A stretch of 64,000 bases of DNA from Lates calcarifer (GCF_001640805.2 NC_066844.1:16111543-16175542); one strand, 5' to 3'. Positions 11,291-20,566 are shown, counted from the stretch's first letter. The notes: generated by a model from the letters alone, not told the origin. A program made the numbers and translations.

Positions 11291-14200
11291 GCTGCCTGGT
11301 CATTCTATTAAATTCTAATAAAGATAAAAGTGGTCTTTGAAGAGCAGTGCAGAGACCAGGTGCCCCCCTCCTTCACCCAACTCAATCCCATCCCTCACCC
11401 TTCCTCCTGGCTAATCTCCATGCAGTTCAGATTTCCAATACCTCAATCCCCTCAATCTTATCAGATTCAGCCTTGCTAATTGTGCCTCTCTCCCTCTTTG
11501 CTCTCTCTTTTCAACCCCTCTTCTCACCCCCTTCTCTCTCTCTCTCTCTTCATCCATCGACACCCTTCATGTTTGGAAACGGCAGGACTCTGTTTGGAAA
11601 CAAGATCAAGTCGGTGGCCAAGAAAGCCTTCTCTGGCCTGGAGACCCTGGAACACCTGTGAGTATCCCACAATGCTTGGCTGCCCCTCCTCCTAGCCAGA
11701 AAAAAAAAAAGAGAGAGAGAGAGAGTGTGGAGTGTATGTGTGTATTTGGAGCGGGGGGGGGGGCTTTGCCAAAAGTAGCTGGCAGAGAGGAGGCTGCTAG
11801 CAATTTAATAGCGTCTTTGTAAAAGGAGAAGACAGGGCCCAGCTCTTTCTTTCTCGTTAGCCTAGCACAATCTCAACTTTGGCCTTTTTTTCCTGCCTCC
11901 ACGCAAGAACAAAGTTATTGAGCATATGGCGAGCTCCGTAGAAGAAATGGAATTCCTATAAGCTCCTTCACAGGCCTTTGTCAAATGATGGTTGGGAGTG
12001 ACGGAAAAGCTGGCATGCATTGTCTGAGATACAGACCTGGATATTTCCACCTTGTTCAAAAAGTGTGATTCTTGCCAATGAAAGCCAATAGGCAGGTATG
12101 GCTGTAATGTTATATAATTGCTGAGTAATGCAATGTAATGTCCCAACAGGAACTTGGGAGAGAATGCTATTCGTTCCATCCAGCCCGATGCCTTCAGTAA
12201 GATGAAGAACCTCAAAACCCTGTGAGTTATACCGATGCTTTTACACAGATACACATAATTTATGTGCACAAACCCGCACATGCAGTAACCGCCAGAAGCA
12301 GATACGCACCCACACACGGGTTGAAACACACTCCCACAGTGCTTTTGGCACCCATACAAATTCAGAAACACATATTCAGTTACAGATGCAACAGATGTGA
12401 TGTATGACTGTTTCTCTCTCTCTCCTCTCCTCCACAGTTTTATTCAGAGCGACAGCTTCCTGTGCGACTGCCAGCTCCACTGGCTACCTGACTGGTTGGT
12501 GACACGTGGTTTGCAGGCCGGTGTCAATGCCACCTGTGCCCACCCGGAGAGCCTTAAGGGCACCAGCATCTTCCAGGCCCCTTCCAGCAGCTTTGTCTGT
12601 GGTAAGTTGTGTGTGGTGTGTGTGTGTGGTGTGTGTGTGTGTGTGATCTGTGTTTATGTGGGCACATATGTTGGGCAAGAGGCGTTGAAGGCACAGATGG
12701 GCCACACTGACAGCTTGGCGCTCTTCTGTTATTTACATACTCACACATATTTGTTTGTGTGGTGTTTTTTGTTTAGTTCTGCATTTGCACTCAGACATGC
12801 TAATGGATCCTCGTGTGTTTCATTTTCCCCAGTCACATCCACTTATGCATAGTAAGCAGACGCCTACTGAGAGACATTTGTGATGTTTGACATTGGACCA
12901 CACATGTGATCTATGGGTCCTTCTTCCTTCCTTCTTTTTTTGTTTCTTCCTTCCAATAACTGTCCCCACTTTTGGCTTCTTTTCCCCCAAACTATATTCT
13001 TCCATTTACTCATGCCTTTCCATCATTCTCCACCTTCAGACGACCTCCCAAAGCCCGAGATCACGGTGCAGCCGGAAACCACAGTGACAGTCCTTGGTAG
13101 CGACGTGCGTCTCACCTGTATGGCCGCCAGCAGCAGCTCCTCCCCCATGACCTTTGCGTGGCGCAAGGACCAGGAGCTGCTTCGACACGCCGACACGGAG
13201 AACTACGCCCACGTGCGAGCCCACCACCACCAAGGCACGACATCCGATGCACCCGGTGCGGGCGGAGGCGTGATGGAGTACACCACTATATTGCACCTGC
13301 GGCGCGTCACCTTCGCACACGAGGGCCGTTACCAGTGCATCATCACCAACCATTTTGGCTCCACCTACTCCAGCAAGGCACGCCTCATCGTCAACGGTAG
13401 GGTGTTGTTTATTTAAGAGATTTTGTGCTGATAGAATATAAGACATAACATAGAATATTTCATCATTACTATTAAAGGGAAAGTTGGTGTGTTAGAGAAT
13501 AACATATCAAGACAAGATACACAGAAATTTACATGCCACTCCAATATCTCTGCTGACATGTGTGTGATTATATCATTTCCACCAAATGAAATGCCTGTTT
13601 ATGTTATACTTATCAGAGTTTCAATTGTCCGGTTTGACAGAGGAGCGATTGAGATAAGTGGCCACGCTGAGTTCTTCTCTTTCACTTGAATAAAGTCCTC
13701 TCTCTCCCGCTCGGCCTCCATCTCTCCCTGGATGGTATTCGGAACAAATTGATTTAGCTGCATGTCAGCGCTAACAGGGGCCATCTCTTCTGCACTCTGT
13801 CATTCTGCTTTCCTGCAAACGCAGAGTATTTATCTAGAGTTTGGTTCCCTGCCCAAGTCTGCGTCGGACCTCTAGCTGAAACTGGCAAATGAGCCAAGTT
13901 TCCTATAGGGGTTAGGAGACATTGGTTTGGGACCGGAAGTTCCCTGGTTTGAATGTCAGCACCAGCTGGGAAAATGTGGTCGGAAGAACTGAATGAGTAA
14001 TGCTCTGTAATCCGCAACAACTGCTGTCAAGGTTCTTTACCCAAGACTGCTCCAGTAGAGCTGCTCACCAGTTTGCAGGTGCGAAAGTGTCAAACTACGA
14101 ATGAGGGAAAAGTCGACAATCTTGGAATATGAAAAAGGTTAAAGAAGGTCATGCTGTTTTGATCAACCCATACTGATGGAATTGGTGTGTTTGTCACCCA

Positions 14201-17200
14201 CAGTTCTCCCATCCTTCGTGAAAACTCCCAAGGACAGCACCATCAGGACGGGCCACACGGCCAGGCTGGAGTGCGCCGCTGAGGGTCACCCGGCACCTCA
14301 GATCGCCTGGCAGAAGGACGGCGGCACGGACTTCCCGGCCGCCCGCGAGCGCCGAATGCACGTCATGCCTGACGACGACGTGTTTTTCATCATGGACGTC
14401 AAGCCGGAGGACATGGGCGTGTACAGCTGCACCGCTAAAAACACAGCCGGCACGATTTCTGCCAACGCCACCCTCACCGTGCTGGGTAAGAGCTGTGTGG
14501 TTCTGTGATATTTCTGTCTTTTAATTGACTTGAGCTAATATTGTCCCATTTTTGACTTGTGTTCAGTGTAACATTGTGTTGATCATATTCCCACAACCCC
14601 AAAAAATGAGGACTTGTAAATAGCTCTGTGCCCAGTTGGGAATTGGTCAGTCCGAGACTGCAGAATGAGAGGCTTTATATTTTTCTTTTCTCGGCAGCTG
14701 TGGCCTTGCTGCAGGTCAGGGGCCATAGGTCACAGTTGGGGGTCAAAGGGGGATGGTGGGGGAGTGAGAGGGACTCACAGAGGGGTGTTTGTTAGGCATT
14801 CCCACCCCCTCTTGTCCTCTCTTGGTGGGAGGGACAGTCATGGCTGCTTCACTGCAGGCCTCAGTGCTCCCAGTTTATTGGCTATTTTACACTGTTAAAT
14901 CAAACAAAACAGAGCAGTTCTCCTATAGCCATCTCAGCACATAGATCATCTTTGTCCTTTGTCTTTGAACTGAGGACAGCAGTCCCTTGTTGGACAGAGC
15001 TAAAAAAAAAAAAAAAAAAAAAATTTTTGAGGGGGGGGTTCTTTGCTTTGTTACAAGCTTGAAATTTCCCCTAAAGGAGCACATAAGCAACAGTGTCTAT
15101 ATTTAACATAGACTGGTGCAGTTAGTGTATTAGCAGCACATTTGCATATGGTACGACTTCTCAGACTGCACAGCAGTTGAAGCCAAGTGCTAATCCACCC
15201 AACAATGCAGAATATTAGCAGCAAGCGACCATACCTCTGCACTGAATCTGTGATGTTTGGGTTTGAGAGGCGGAGGGGGTGGCTGCAGTCGAGAGGCCCC
15301 TGTCTGGAAAAGAGTGGCGGGACGGAGGGGGGGGAATGGGAGCCAAAGAAGAACTGGAATGGTTGGAGTGTGTGGGGGAAGGTAGGCAAGTGGGATTAAG
15401 AGAAAAGAAAGGTGGGAGGAGGGAGGCGGAGAGAGGGGGATTGATGGAGACGGAGAAAGTATTGATAGAAGAGTGAGGGGGCGACTGAAGTGGGTTAAGT
15501 GAGATCTCTTAATCTGTGTATGTCCCACTGTGAGGGGAAGTGCTCAGCCTGAGAGGAGAGGCCTACCTTACTTACACACACACACACTCAACTCATTCAA
15601 CAGATTGTGAAGTTGTGGGGGAAACAGTAAAAACATGGTTCTGAAGAGGATTCTGTCCCCAGAGAAAATCTTGCTGGTGTGTCATAATGAAAATGTGTCA
15701 ACAGATTTCAGAATTTGTCAACATCTCAGCTCTGACCTCAGATGTATAAATATGTTTGTTAGATGAGACTGTCCTCATGAGATAAGCTTTGCGTGGTTGG
15801 ATATCACACTCAGAACATCACACTTTGTGCTCAGTGGATCCAGCTGAATCACCACGATCCCACAGTCTGTAACAGATACTGTGAACAAAGCAGAAACCCG
15901 AGAGCAGAAATCTAAAACTTTGATGCCATAGAGTAACAATAATAGAAACACTGACCTCAGGAATCCTGCAGTCTCCACACTTTTTGATGAGAACCCTATC
16001 ACTCGTGCCCTCTGCAGAAACCCCCCACCTAGCCCAGGACCTGGAGGACCGCAGTGTGGTGGTCGGGGACACTGTGGCCCTGCAGTGCAAGGCACTGGGC
16101 AGCCCGCCGCCCCGCATCACCTGGCTGCGCAACGACCAGCCCCTGCGCCCCTCCGACAGGCACCACTTCACCCCGGGGAACCAGCTGCTGGTCATCGGAT
16201 CCGCCTCGCTGGAGGACGCCGGCCGCTACACCTGCCTCATGTCCAACACGCTGGGCACGGAGCGCGCTCACAGCCAGCTGGTGGTGACGCAGCGCAGAAG
16301 CCCCTGCGCCTCGACGTCGGGCCCCAGCACGGTCACGATAGGGATCATCGTCATCGCCGTGGTGACGAGTATAGTGGTGACGTCGCTGGTGTGGGTGTGC
16401 ATCATCTACCAGACCAGGAAGAAGAGCGAGGAGTGCAGTGTCACCAACACAGGTGAGGGGGATCAGTTCTGTGTGGTTATAAAGGGTAAAAGTAGAGAGC
16501 TGGATGTTGAAAACTTACAAGTAGTAAGTATTTCCAACTGCAAGGTCACGTAAACATATTTTAAAAGGGGCTTACATAGTTTGTTTTGTCTGTGCAACAG
16601 TGCAAATACCACAATATTCAGTTTAATGTCATATAAGGAGGGAAAACCAGCAATTTTTTAAAATTTCAGAACATCATACCAAAGAATATTTAGCATCTTC
16701 TCTTAAAAAAAAAAAATCAAAACCAAAAAAGACTCTTGAAAAATAGTCATATTTGAGAAGGTATCTTTGCTTAAATAATGACTGAAATGAATCAACTATC
16801 GAAATAGTTACATAGATGTATTTCCCACAATTAATCGTTGTGCCAGTGCCAGTCTTACAGTATCCACAGCCCTGGTTGTAACGTCTCTTGTTCCGATCCT
16901 TTCATCTCTTTCCCCAGATGAGACGATAGTTCCTCCAGACGTGCCCAGTTACCTCTCCTCCCAGGGCACTCTGTCCGAGCGGCAGGATGTGTGCATCCGC
17001 GTGGAGGCCGGCGGTGGACCGCAGCCCAACGGACACGTCGTGGACACCACAGGTAGCTGACAGTTGGGCCTCAGCTCGGTCTTCCAAATGTTTGTGCTCC
17101 CTAGCGGTTTCTCCCACTTCCCTCGAGAAAAAGTCGTCGCGTTGCGTAACGATGAAAAGAGCAAGGCTGTCTGCGAAGGCCTGCTCAGCATCAGAAATAA

Positions 17201-18330
17201 TTGCAGCAGACACTCAAACCACAGTGTTGACACACAGTTGTTGATTCTCCGCCTCCAAATCATTTATTTTCTCCAACTCTCTCTCCCTTCCTCCCTGCAG
17301 GTTTCGACGGTGCAGTAGTGTGTACGGATTGTATGGAGAACAGCAACAGCTACTCCAAAGATCCCGACTACCTGTCGCACAGCTTTTGCCCCGCTGGAGG
17401 CAGTGAGTACCAGCAGCACTCTGTTCCCCCGCCTTATTCTCATCTCTATCACCCAGTGGAGCATCATGAACCGGTGTCACACACAACCCCGCTCTGCAAC
17501 GGGACACCCAACGGGATCCGGAAGGACATTCAGGGATCCACGTTTCCAAAAAACTACAATACGTTACAACACGATAGAAAAGGTAAGACGATCACAGAGA
17601 GTTTAAACGCCAGCAGCCTTATCCCATAAACAAAAACCATAATTAAAAAGTAATAAATCCAGCAGGCTTCCTACAGCCCCAAACTGTCCCAATTTATCCA
17701 GGACTATCATTTTTATCAGGTGATACCATGGGAAACATCAATTTAATGAAGGCAAATTCCTTTGAATGTGATTGTTGATAGATTGGCTCCTACCAGCATT
17801 TGTCAGTGTATCGTATTTGCATGCCCAGAGCCCCTCAGGATATCTCTCTAAAAACAATGAAAAGCAGCTCTGAGTTCTCTCTGCTGCCAAACTCCTGCAG
17901 TTGCACGTCCGGGCCTGTTCTGGGATTCAGCTCCCTTTGCGAGCAGTAATACCAGACGAGCTGGCCTCCAAATACCAATTCTCACCTCCACATGTCAACG
18001 CAGCCCTATACACACATTCCACTGTCTCTATATCCTAAAACTGAATGCATATCTGTCTGCATACATGTCACGTCACTGACTTTGCCTGTCTCTAATTCCA
18101 CCTCTCTTTCTCCTCTGCGTTCACCAGCGAGCAGAACAGGACAGACGCCGGCTTGCTCTCCCTCGCAGGAAGAGTCCTTCCACAAGCCGGTGAAGCTGAG
18201 CGGCGTGACGGGCCACGGCCGCTCCGACACGGACTGTGAGCCTGAGCTCAGGCAGACTCTGCTGTCCAACGGACACACCCTCAGAGCCTCTCAGAATGAG
18301 AGCACCCCCCTAAGAAGAGCCAGCGACTAG
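2797..18330 (+). CDS. lrig1: lrig1, leucine-rich repeats and immunoglobulin-like domains protein 1 (3' part, 15 exons)
   Basis: Single-pass plasma-membrane protein. In the family, LRIG1 binds receptor tyrosine kinases (ErbB, Met, Ret) and lowers their level and signalling, partly through Cbl; it also marks quiescent stem cells. Seen here: exons 2797-2934, 3249-3392, 4548-4691, 5257-5400, 7258-7401, 9643-9723, 11586-11657, 12150-12221, 12438-12601, 13040-13396, 14204-14485, 16018-16452, 16918-17052, 17301-17582 and 18128-18330, all with AG/GT borders and matching phases. Joined they give 931 residues and a TAG stop. Order: about 12 LRRs, LRRCT, three Ig domains, one helix, a tail of about 200 residues. 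LRR introns are phase 2, Ig and tail introns phase 1. Roughly the first 140 residues (signal peptide, LRRNT, first LRRs) are outside the window. Motifs such as [18 protein letters not shown] and [10 protein letters not shown] match LRIG1, and the neighbouring slc25a26 supports lrig1 over lrig3. Confidence 0.95.
2935..4547 (+). other. lrig1 introns 2935-3248 and 3393-4547
   Basis: Both introns flank the exon at 3249-3392. I see no repeat or other feature in either. Confidence 0.6.
3249..3392 (+). CDS. lrig1: lrig1 exon: two LRRs
   Basis: 144 nt (two 24-residue repeats), acceptor attcag, donor GTGAGT, phase 2 to 2. It reads [15 protein letters not shown] and [19 protein letters not shown], close to the corresponding LRIG1 repeats. 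Confidence 0.95.
4548..4691 (+). CDS. lrig1: lrig1 exon: two LRRs
   Basis: 144 nt, acceptor tttgcag, donor GTATGT, phase 2 to 2. It reads [18 protein letters not shown] and [17 protein letters not shown], one of the most conserved LRIG1 stretches. Confidence 0.96.
5257..5400 (+). CDS. lrig1: lrig1 exon: two LRRs
   Basis: 144 nt, acceptor atgcag, donor GTGAGT, phase 2 to 2. It reads [17 protein letters not shown] and [16 protein letters not shown], ending FCQKLREL, as in LRIG1. Confidence 0.96.
5740..6090. promoter_or_regulatory. candidate conserved non-coding element
   Basis: Balanced-composition, non-repetitive sequence inside a repeat-rich intron, with TAAT-type motifs (gtaattacac, cataattaga) and the short palindrome ggtttggcaaacc at 5886-5898. 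Conservation is only a guess from composition. Confidence 0.2.
7153..7189. repeat. (TC)n microsatellite in acceptor pyrimidine region
   Basis: About 18 TC units, 69 nt before the acceptor of the exon at 7258. Confidence 0.95.
7258..7401 (+). CDS. lrig1: lrig1 exon: two LRRs
   Basis: 144 nt, acceptor tctccag, donor GTAAGT, phase 2 to 2. It reads [18 protein letters not shown] and [19 protein letters not shown]. The acceptor is preceded by about 140 nt of nearly pure pyrimidine that contains a (TC)n microsatellite. Confidence 0.96.
7402..9642 (+). other. lrig1 intron with GC-rich blocks
   Basis: It contains a GC-rich block at about 8430-8790, a second complex block at about 9110-9300 with a 9-bp hairpin (9143-9151 against 9159-9167), and a polypyrimidine end built of CCCT/CCTT repeats. 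Frames here stay open by composition, not coding. Confidence 0.5.
8430..8790. promoter_or_regulatory. candidate conserved non-coding element, GC-rich
   Basis: About 360 nt with high GC, TAAT motifs (ctttaattgg, ctctaattcgg) and no simple repeat, unlike its surroundings. It is a candidate intronic enhancer of lrig1 by composition only. Confidence 0.25.
9643..9723 (+). CDS. lrig1: lrig1 exon: LRR of 27 residues
   Basis: 81 nt, acceptor ctccacag, donor GTGAGT, phase 2 to 2. It reads [18 protein letters not shown] then SGLDSLNKL. The three extra residues (TIEDTNGAF loop) are the longer repeat also present in human LRIG1. Confidence 0.96.
9724..11585 (+). other. lrig1 intron
   Basis: It holds a T run at about 10059-10078, a (CA)n microsatellite at 11258-11289 and a C/T-rich stretch before the next exon. 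No gene seen. Confidence 0.6.
11258..11289. repeat. (CA)n microsatellite
   Basis: Sixteen CA units in an lrig1 intron. Confidence 0.97.
11586..11657 (+). CDS. lrig1: lrig1 exon: one LRR
   Basis: 72 nt, acceptor cggcag, donor GTGAGT, phase 2 to 2. It reads [18 protein letters not shown] then ETLEHL. The polypyrimidine tract ends near 11550, but ggcag is the first AG after it. The 11 bases tgtttggaaac occur both before (11570-11580) and after (11591-11601) the acceptor. Confidence 0.93.
12150..12221 (+). CDS. lrig1: lrig1 exon: last LRR
   Basis: 72 nt, acceptor caacag, donor GTGAGT, phase 2 to 2. It reads [18 protein letters not shown] then KNLKTL, matching the final LRIG1 repeat. Confidence 0.95.
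12438..12601 (+). CDS. lrig1: lrig1 exon: LRRCT cysteine-rich cap
   Basis: 164 nt, acceptor tccacag, donor GTAAGT, phase 2 to 1, so it is the exon where the LRR intron phase changes to the Ig phase. It reads [24 protein letters not shown] and SSFVC, with the cap cysteines in place. A TG-rich tract begins a few bases after the donor. Confidence 0.96.
12608..12645. repeat. TG-rich tract after lrig1 LRRCT exon donor
   Basis: TG repeats with GGTG interruptions beginning about 6 nt after the donor GT. Confidence 0.9.
13040..13396 (+). CDS. lrig1: lrig1 exon: Ig domain 1
   Basis: 357 nt, acceptor ccttcag, donor GTAGGG, phase 1 to 1. It carries the Ig cysteine pair ([10 protein letters not shown] and [12 protein letters not shown]) and the tryptophan FAWRKD. 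Between HVR and VMEYTT there is a His/Gly/Ala-rich stretch of 17 residues (13219-13269) where human LRIG1 has about five. Coding bases are very GC-rich. Confidence 0.95.
13397..14203 (+). other. lrig1 intron with SINE-like insertion
   Basis: Between the Ig1 and Ig2 exons. It starts with AT-rich sequence containing attaaagggaaagttgg at 13472, similar to the ends of the TTAA-type elements, then holds a tRNA-SINE-like copy at about 13890-14085. Confidence 0.5.
13890..14085 (+). mobile_element. tRNA-derived SINE remnant
   Basis: It has a B-box-like ggtttgaatgtc at 13946-13957 with an A-box-like ggttaggagac upstream, and then the tail tttacccaagactgctcc and gagctgctcacc, familiar from widespread fish SINEs. 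Family name not assigned. Confidence 0.45.
14204..14485 (+). CDS. lrig1: lrig1 exon: Ig domain 2
   Basis: 282 nt, acceptor cccacag, donor GTAAGA, phase 1 to 1. It reads [45 protein letters not shown] and [12 protein letters not shown], nearly identical to LRIG1. Confidence 0.97.
14486..16017 (+). other. lrig1 intron
   Basis: It contains an A run at 15003-15023, a G/A-rich stretch at about 15250-15480 that keeps frames open without coding signs, and no recognisable element. Confidence 0.55.
16018..16452 (+). CDS. lrig1: lrig1 exon: Ig domain 3 and transmembrane helix
   Basis: 435 nt, acceptor ctctgcag, donor GTGAGG, phase 1 to 1. The Ig part shows [17 protein letters not shown] and [17 protein letters not shown]. 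The helix is at about 16332-16409 ([20 protein letters not shown]), followed by the stop-transfer stretch YQTRKKSEE and the start of the cytoplasmic tail SVTNT. Confidence 0.96.
16453..16917 (+). other. lrig1 intron
   Basis: AT-rich. The reading frame of the transmembrane exon stays open for about 100 nt past the donor, to a TAA at about 16551. Confidence 0.6.
16918..17052 (+). CDS. lrig1: lrig1 exon: cytoplasmic tail, part 1
   Basis: 135 nt, acceptor tccccag, donor GTAGCT (weak at +5), phase 1 to 1. It reads [20 protein letters not shown], the best conserved block of the LRIG1 tail. Confidence 0.94.
17301..17582 (+). CDS. lrig1: lrig1 exon: cytoplasmic tail, part 2
   Basis: 282 nt, acceptor ctgcag, donor GTAAGA, phase 1 to 1. 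It includes [19 protein letters not shown], a cysteine pair also found in human LRIG1 (VVCSDCNTEVDCYS), and several tyrosines ([16 protein letters not shown]). Most of the rest is divergent from mammals. Confidence 0.9.
17583..18127 (+). other. lrig1 last intron
   Basis: Unique sequence, no repeat or gene recognised. Confidence 0.6.
18128..18330 (+). CDS. lrig1: lrig1 last coding exon
   Basis: 203 nt ending with TAG at 18328-18330; acceptor tcaccag. It reads [18 protein letters not shown], then [19 protein letters not shown], matching the human C-terminal pattern [21 protein letters not shown]. The fish protein ends a few residues later, so the tail is shorter than in human. Confidence 0.93.
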
Positions 18331-18381
18331 CAGGCGCTGCATACAGCCCCAAAATGTGGACTCGCAAGTAGATGAGTGAAC

Positions 18382-18408
18382 TTTTTTTTTTTTTTTTTTT
18401 TTTTTTTT
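18382..18408 (+). repeat. 27-nt T run in lrig1 3'UTR
   Basis: Uninterrupted T run 52 nt after the stop codon, just before AATAAA at 18418. Confidence 0.95.
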
Positions 18409-18570
18409 GCACTGGGAAATAAACTGCTACCTCATACCGAGGCGATTGATCCTGAGCCTCCTGGATGTGGACTGACAGGGAGTGCCAGGAAAAAAGGGGA
18501 AAAACGCAGGGGGCATCCGGAGTTTGAAGGTGGAGCTTGAGTGGGTGGCGTCCCATCTGAGCGTATCAGC

Positions 18571-18736
18571 TGTACATAGTTAAAACCTTCTCTTGGGAGG
18601 TGACCAATAAAAATTCTAGCTCCAAAAAAATGTGACTCGCATTTGAAGCATGTAAATGTAGGGAATCTTGTACAGTGTATGTATGTGCAGGGGCAAAAAA
18701 AAGAGAACTATACCTTTGGACATTTGTCTGTACATA
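18571..18736 (+). promoter_or_regulatory. two Pumilio response elements in lrig1 3'UTR
   Basis: TGTACATA occurs at 18571-18578 and 18729-18736, matching the Pumilio consensus UGUANAUA. Two perfect copies 158 nt apart in a 3'UTR suggest translational or stability control, but this is inferred from the motif only. Confidence 0.4.
18606..18611 (+). terminator. lrig1: candidate proximal poly(A) signal of lrig1
   Basis: AATAAA, about 280 nt after the stop. The following bases include TGTGACTC but no strong GT-rich element, so use would give a short 3'UTR isoform with only the first Pumilio-type motif. Confidence 0.35.
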
Positions 18737-20144
18737 AGAGTTTTCTTATATTATATATTATATAACTTTTACAAAAGAGTATTTGAATTTATGTGCATGA
18801 CAAAGAAAGGAGTGATGGTATTTTTATTTTTCTTCAAAAAAAAAAAAACAGCCTTTTCAGCTTTTACCAACATTCAGCTGCGGTGCCTTATTGCATGATC
18901 AAAGAAAACTCAACTTGTAATAGCATATATCAAGAGACTTTTTGTGAGAGATACTGGTACACTCTTTATAGCAAACAAAACAAAACACTTGATTGCACTT
19001 GAATGTTTTTTTTTCTTTTTCAACAATTGCTGCCAACCATGGCCTTACAGAAACACAATTCACACTTGTTATTGTATGAAGGAAGAGCTTTGATGTAAAT
19101 TATTTTGGTACGTCAGATAGTTCAAGGTGGGATATCTGTGGGAGGTCAGTTAAAGCACTTTTTAATACTCACTTCGTAAACATGCAGATTGCGTACATGA
19201 TATCTGCCAATAGGAACGCAGGAACCTCCTCTGTTGTGAGGAGACATTCCACATATTTTGACACGGTAATCATACTGTAACATTAAGGCTCTTCCACCTG
19301 TTTCACAACACTACGTTACTGCGAAGCTGCTCTGAGCTGGCCGGGAGAAACGATTCTTCTCTTACTCGGGTTAGGTTCTTTATTTGTCCAGGGAAGTGAC
19401 TTTGGCACAAGTTTGCAACCAAACGTCAGCTAACAGCTGTAATACGGAGCTGTGGTTGTATCTTCTAAAGCTGTAAAAGCCAGTAATGATCTCTCAGTAT
19501 GGACACAGGACATGAAATATATCAGACATGGTAATTGGCCGAATGCTTAACTAAACAATTCTTACGCTTTGAATTTTAAAGAAAAGATGGAGAATCAGGG
19601 ACAATGATGTATTGTGTCATTATGTTACTGCTGTAATGTGCCTCAAGATCCACCATTGTGCTTTCAGGAGCAAATGGCCAGTATTCCACCTCTGTCACAC
19701 CACCACATTGTTAACAATAACTTTTCTCAGCATCACTACGGTTGAATAACGTTTCATGCTTGAGGTAACTAAAGGTGCGGCTCGATGCTGTGAAATGTGC
19801 TCTAACCAAACTTGGAGGAATAATGCAGTCAGACGCTCTCCCGCCCCCCGCGAACTGTCACAGTCCCTGCTACACACCGGGTCTGAAATCGGTCAAAGTA
19901 GTTACATTGTCCAATGTATGTCTAATGTGGTTCCCCAGCGTGCCCTCGTCTGAACTGCGCTCTGTTACCAGTGGCCTTATCAAGGTAAGCTGGAGGACAC
20001 GCTCCTCTGGTTACACCTGATAGCACCTATCACAGGTGATTTTACCAGCTTAGACCAATCAGAGAGCCCCGCTGGGGAAACCGCTCCCAGTGTAGCGAGT
20101 AAAAGGGACAAGAGGGGGCGAGGTGCAGTTCACGTTCTGAGTAA

Positions 20145-20150
20145 TTTATT
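20145..20150 (-). terminator. slc25a26: candidate distal poly(A) signal of slc25a26
   Basis: AATAAA on the minus strand, 2.3 kb after the stop and inside the probable lrig1 3'UTR. The downstream element is weak. If used, the two mRNAs overlap by at least 100 nt. Confidence 0.3.
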
Positions 20151-20228
20151 GAAACAAAACTGTCCGAAACCGTTGTACCAATGTCAAAGCTGAAACAGTG
20201 AAGTGTCTAACATGGCATTGAAGTGTCT

Positions 20229-20234
20229 AATAAA
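20229..20234 (+). terminator. lrig1: candidate distal poly(A) signal of lrig1
   Basis: AATAAA followed 25-60 nt later by gtgtttcctgtgtgttttt and ctgcctgtgt, a good downstream element. This is the best poly(A) site after lrig1. Confidence 0.55.
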
Positions 20235-20481
20235 ATCACATTTTGCTATTATTAGAAGTGTTTCCTGTGTGTTTTTCTGCCTGTGTAACACACACGAAAG
20301 GATGGGTTTTTTTTTTTTTTTGTGACAACGGTATAACAAACAGCTGAGTTAGCATTTAGCACTGCTCACAAGTCACAGTGGTTATGGAGAAGCCATCAAT
20401 TCAAATGAAGCATGCACAAAGACATGAAACCCAGAGACCTTGATCTTCAAAGCAGTCAAGCAACTTGTGCCTGCACTGCAA

Positions 20482-20516
20482 ACACACACACACACACACA
20501 CACATACACAGCGGCA

Positions 20517-20564
<48 letters not shown>
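20482..20564. repeat. (CA)n microsatellite, compound
   Basis: Two CA runs split by tacacagcggcac. Confidence 0.97.

Positions 20565-20566
<2 letters not shown>

Larger units (their letters stand above)
11658..13039 (+). other. lrig1 introns 11658-12149, 12222-12437 and 12602-13039
   Basis: The first has an A run and (GA)n at about 11700-11726 and a G run near 11754. The third begins with a TG-rich tract (12608-12645) right after the donor. Confidence 0.6.
18331..20250 (+). other. lrig1: probable lrig1 3'UTR
   Basis: No coding pattern follows the stop. The stretch has a 27-nt T run 52 nt after the stop (18382-18408), poly(A) signals at 18418-18423, 18606-18611 and 20229-20234, and two Pumilio-type motifs TGTACATA at 18571-18578 and 18729-18736. 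The last poly(A) signal is the best, with a T/GT-rich stretch after it, giving a 3'UTR of about 1.9 kb. The end point is inferred, not seen in RNA. Confidence 0.55.

Noticed and set aside
15984..16553. 189-codon frame starting with an ATG before the Ig3 exon
   Set aside because: It is the lrig1 exon read through both splice sites; the ATG at 15988 lies in the intron before the acceptor.
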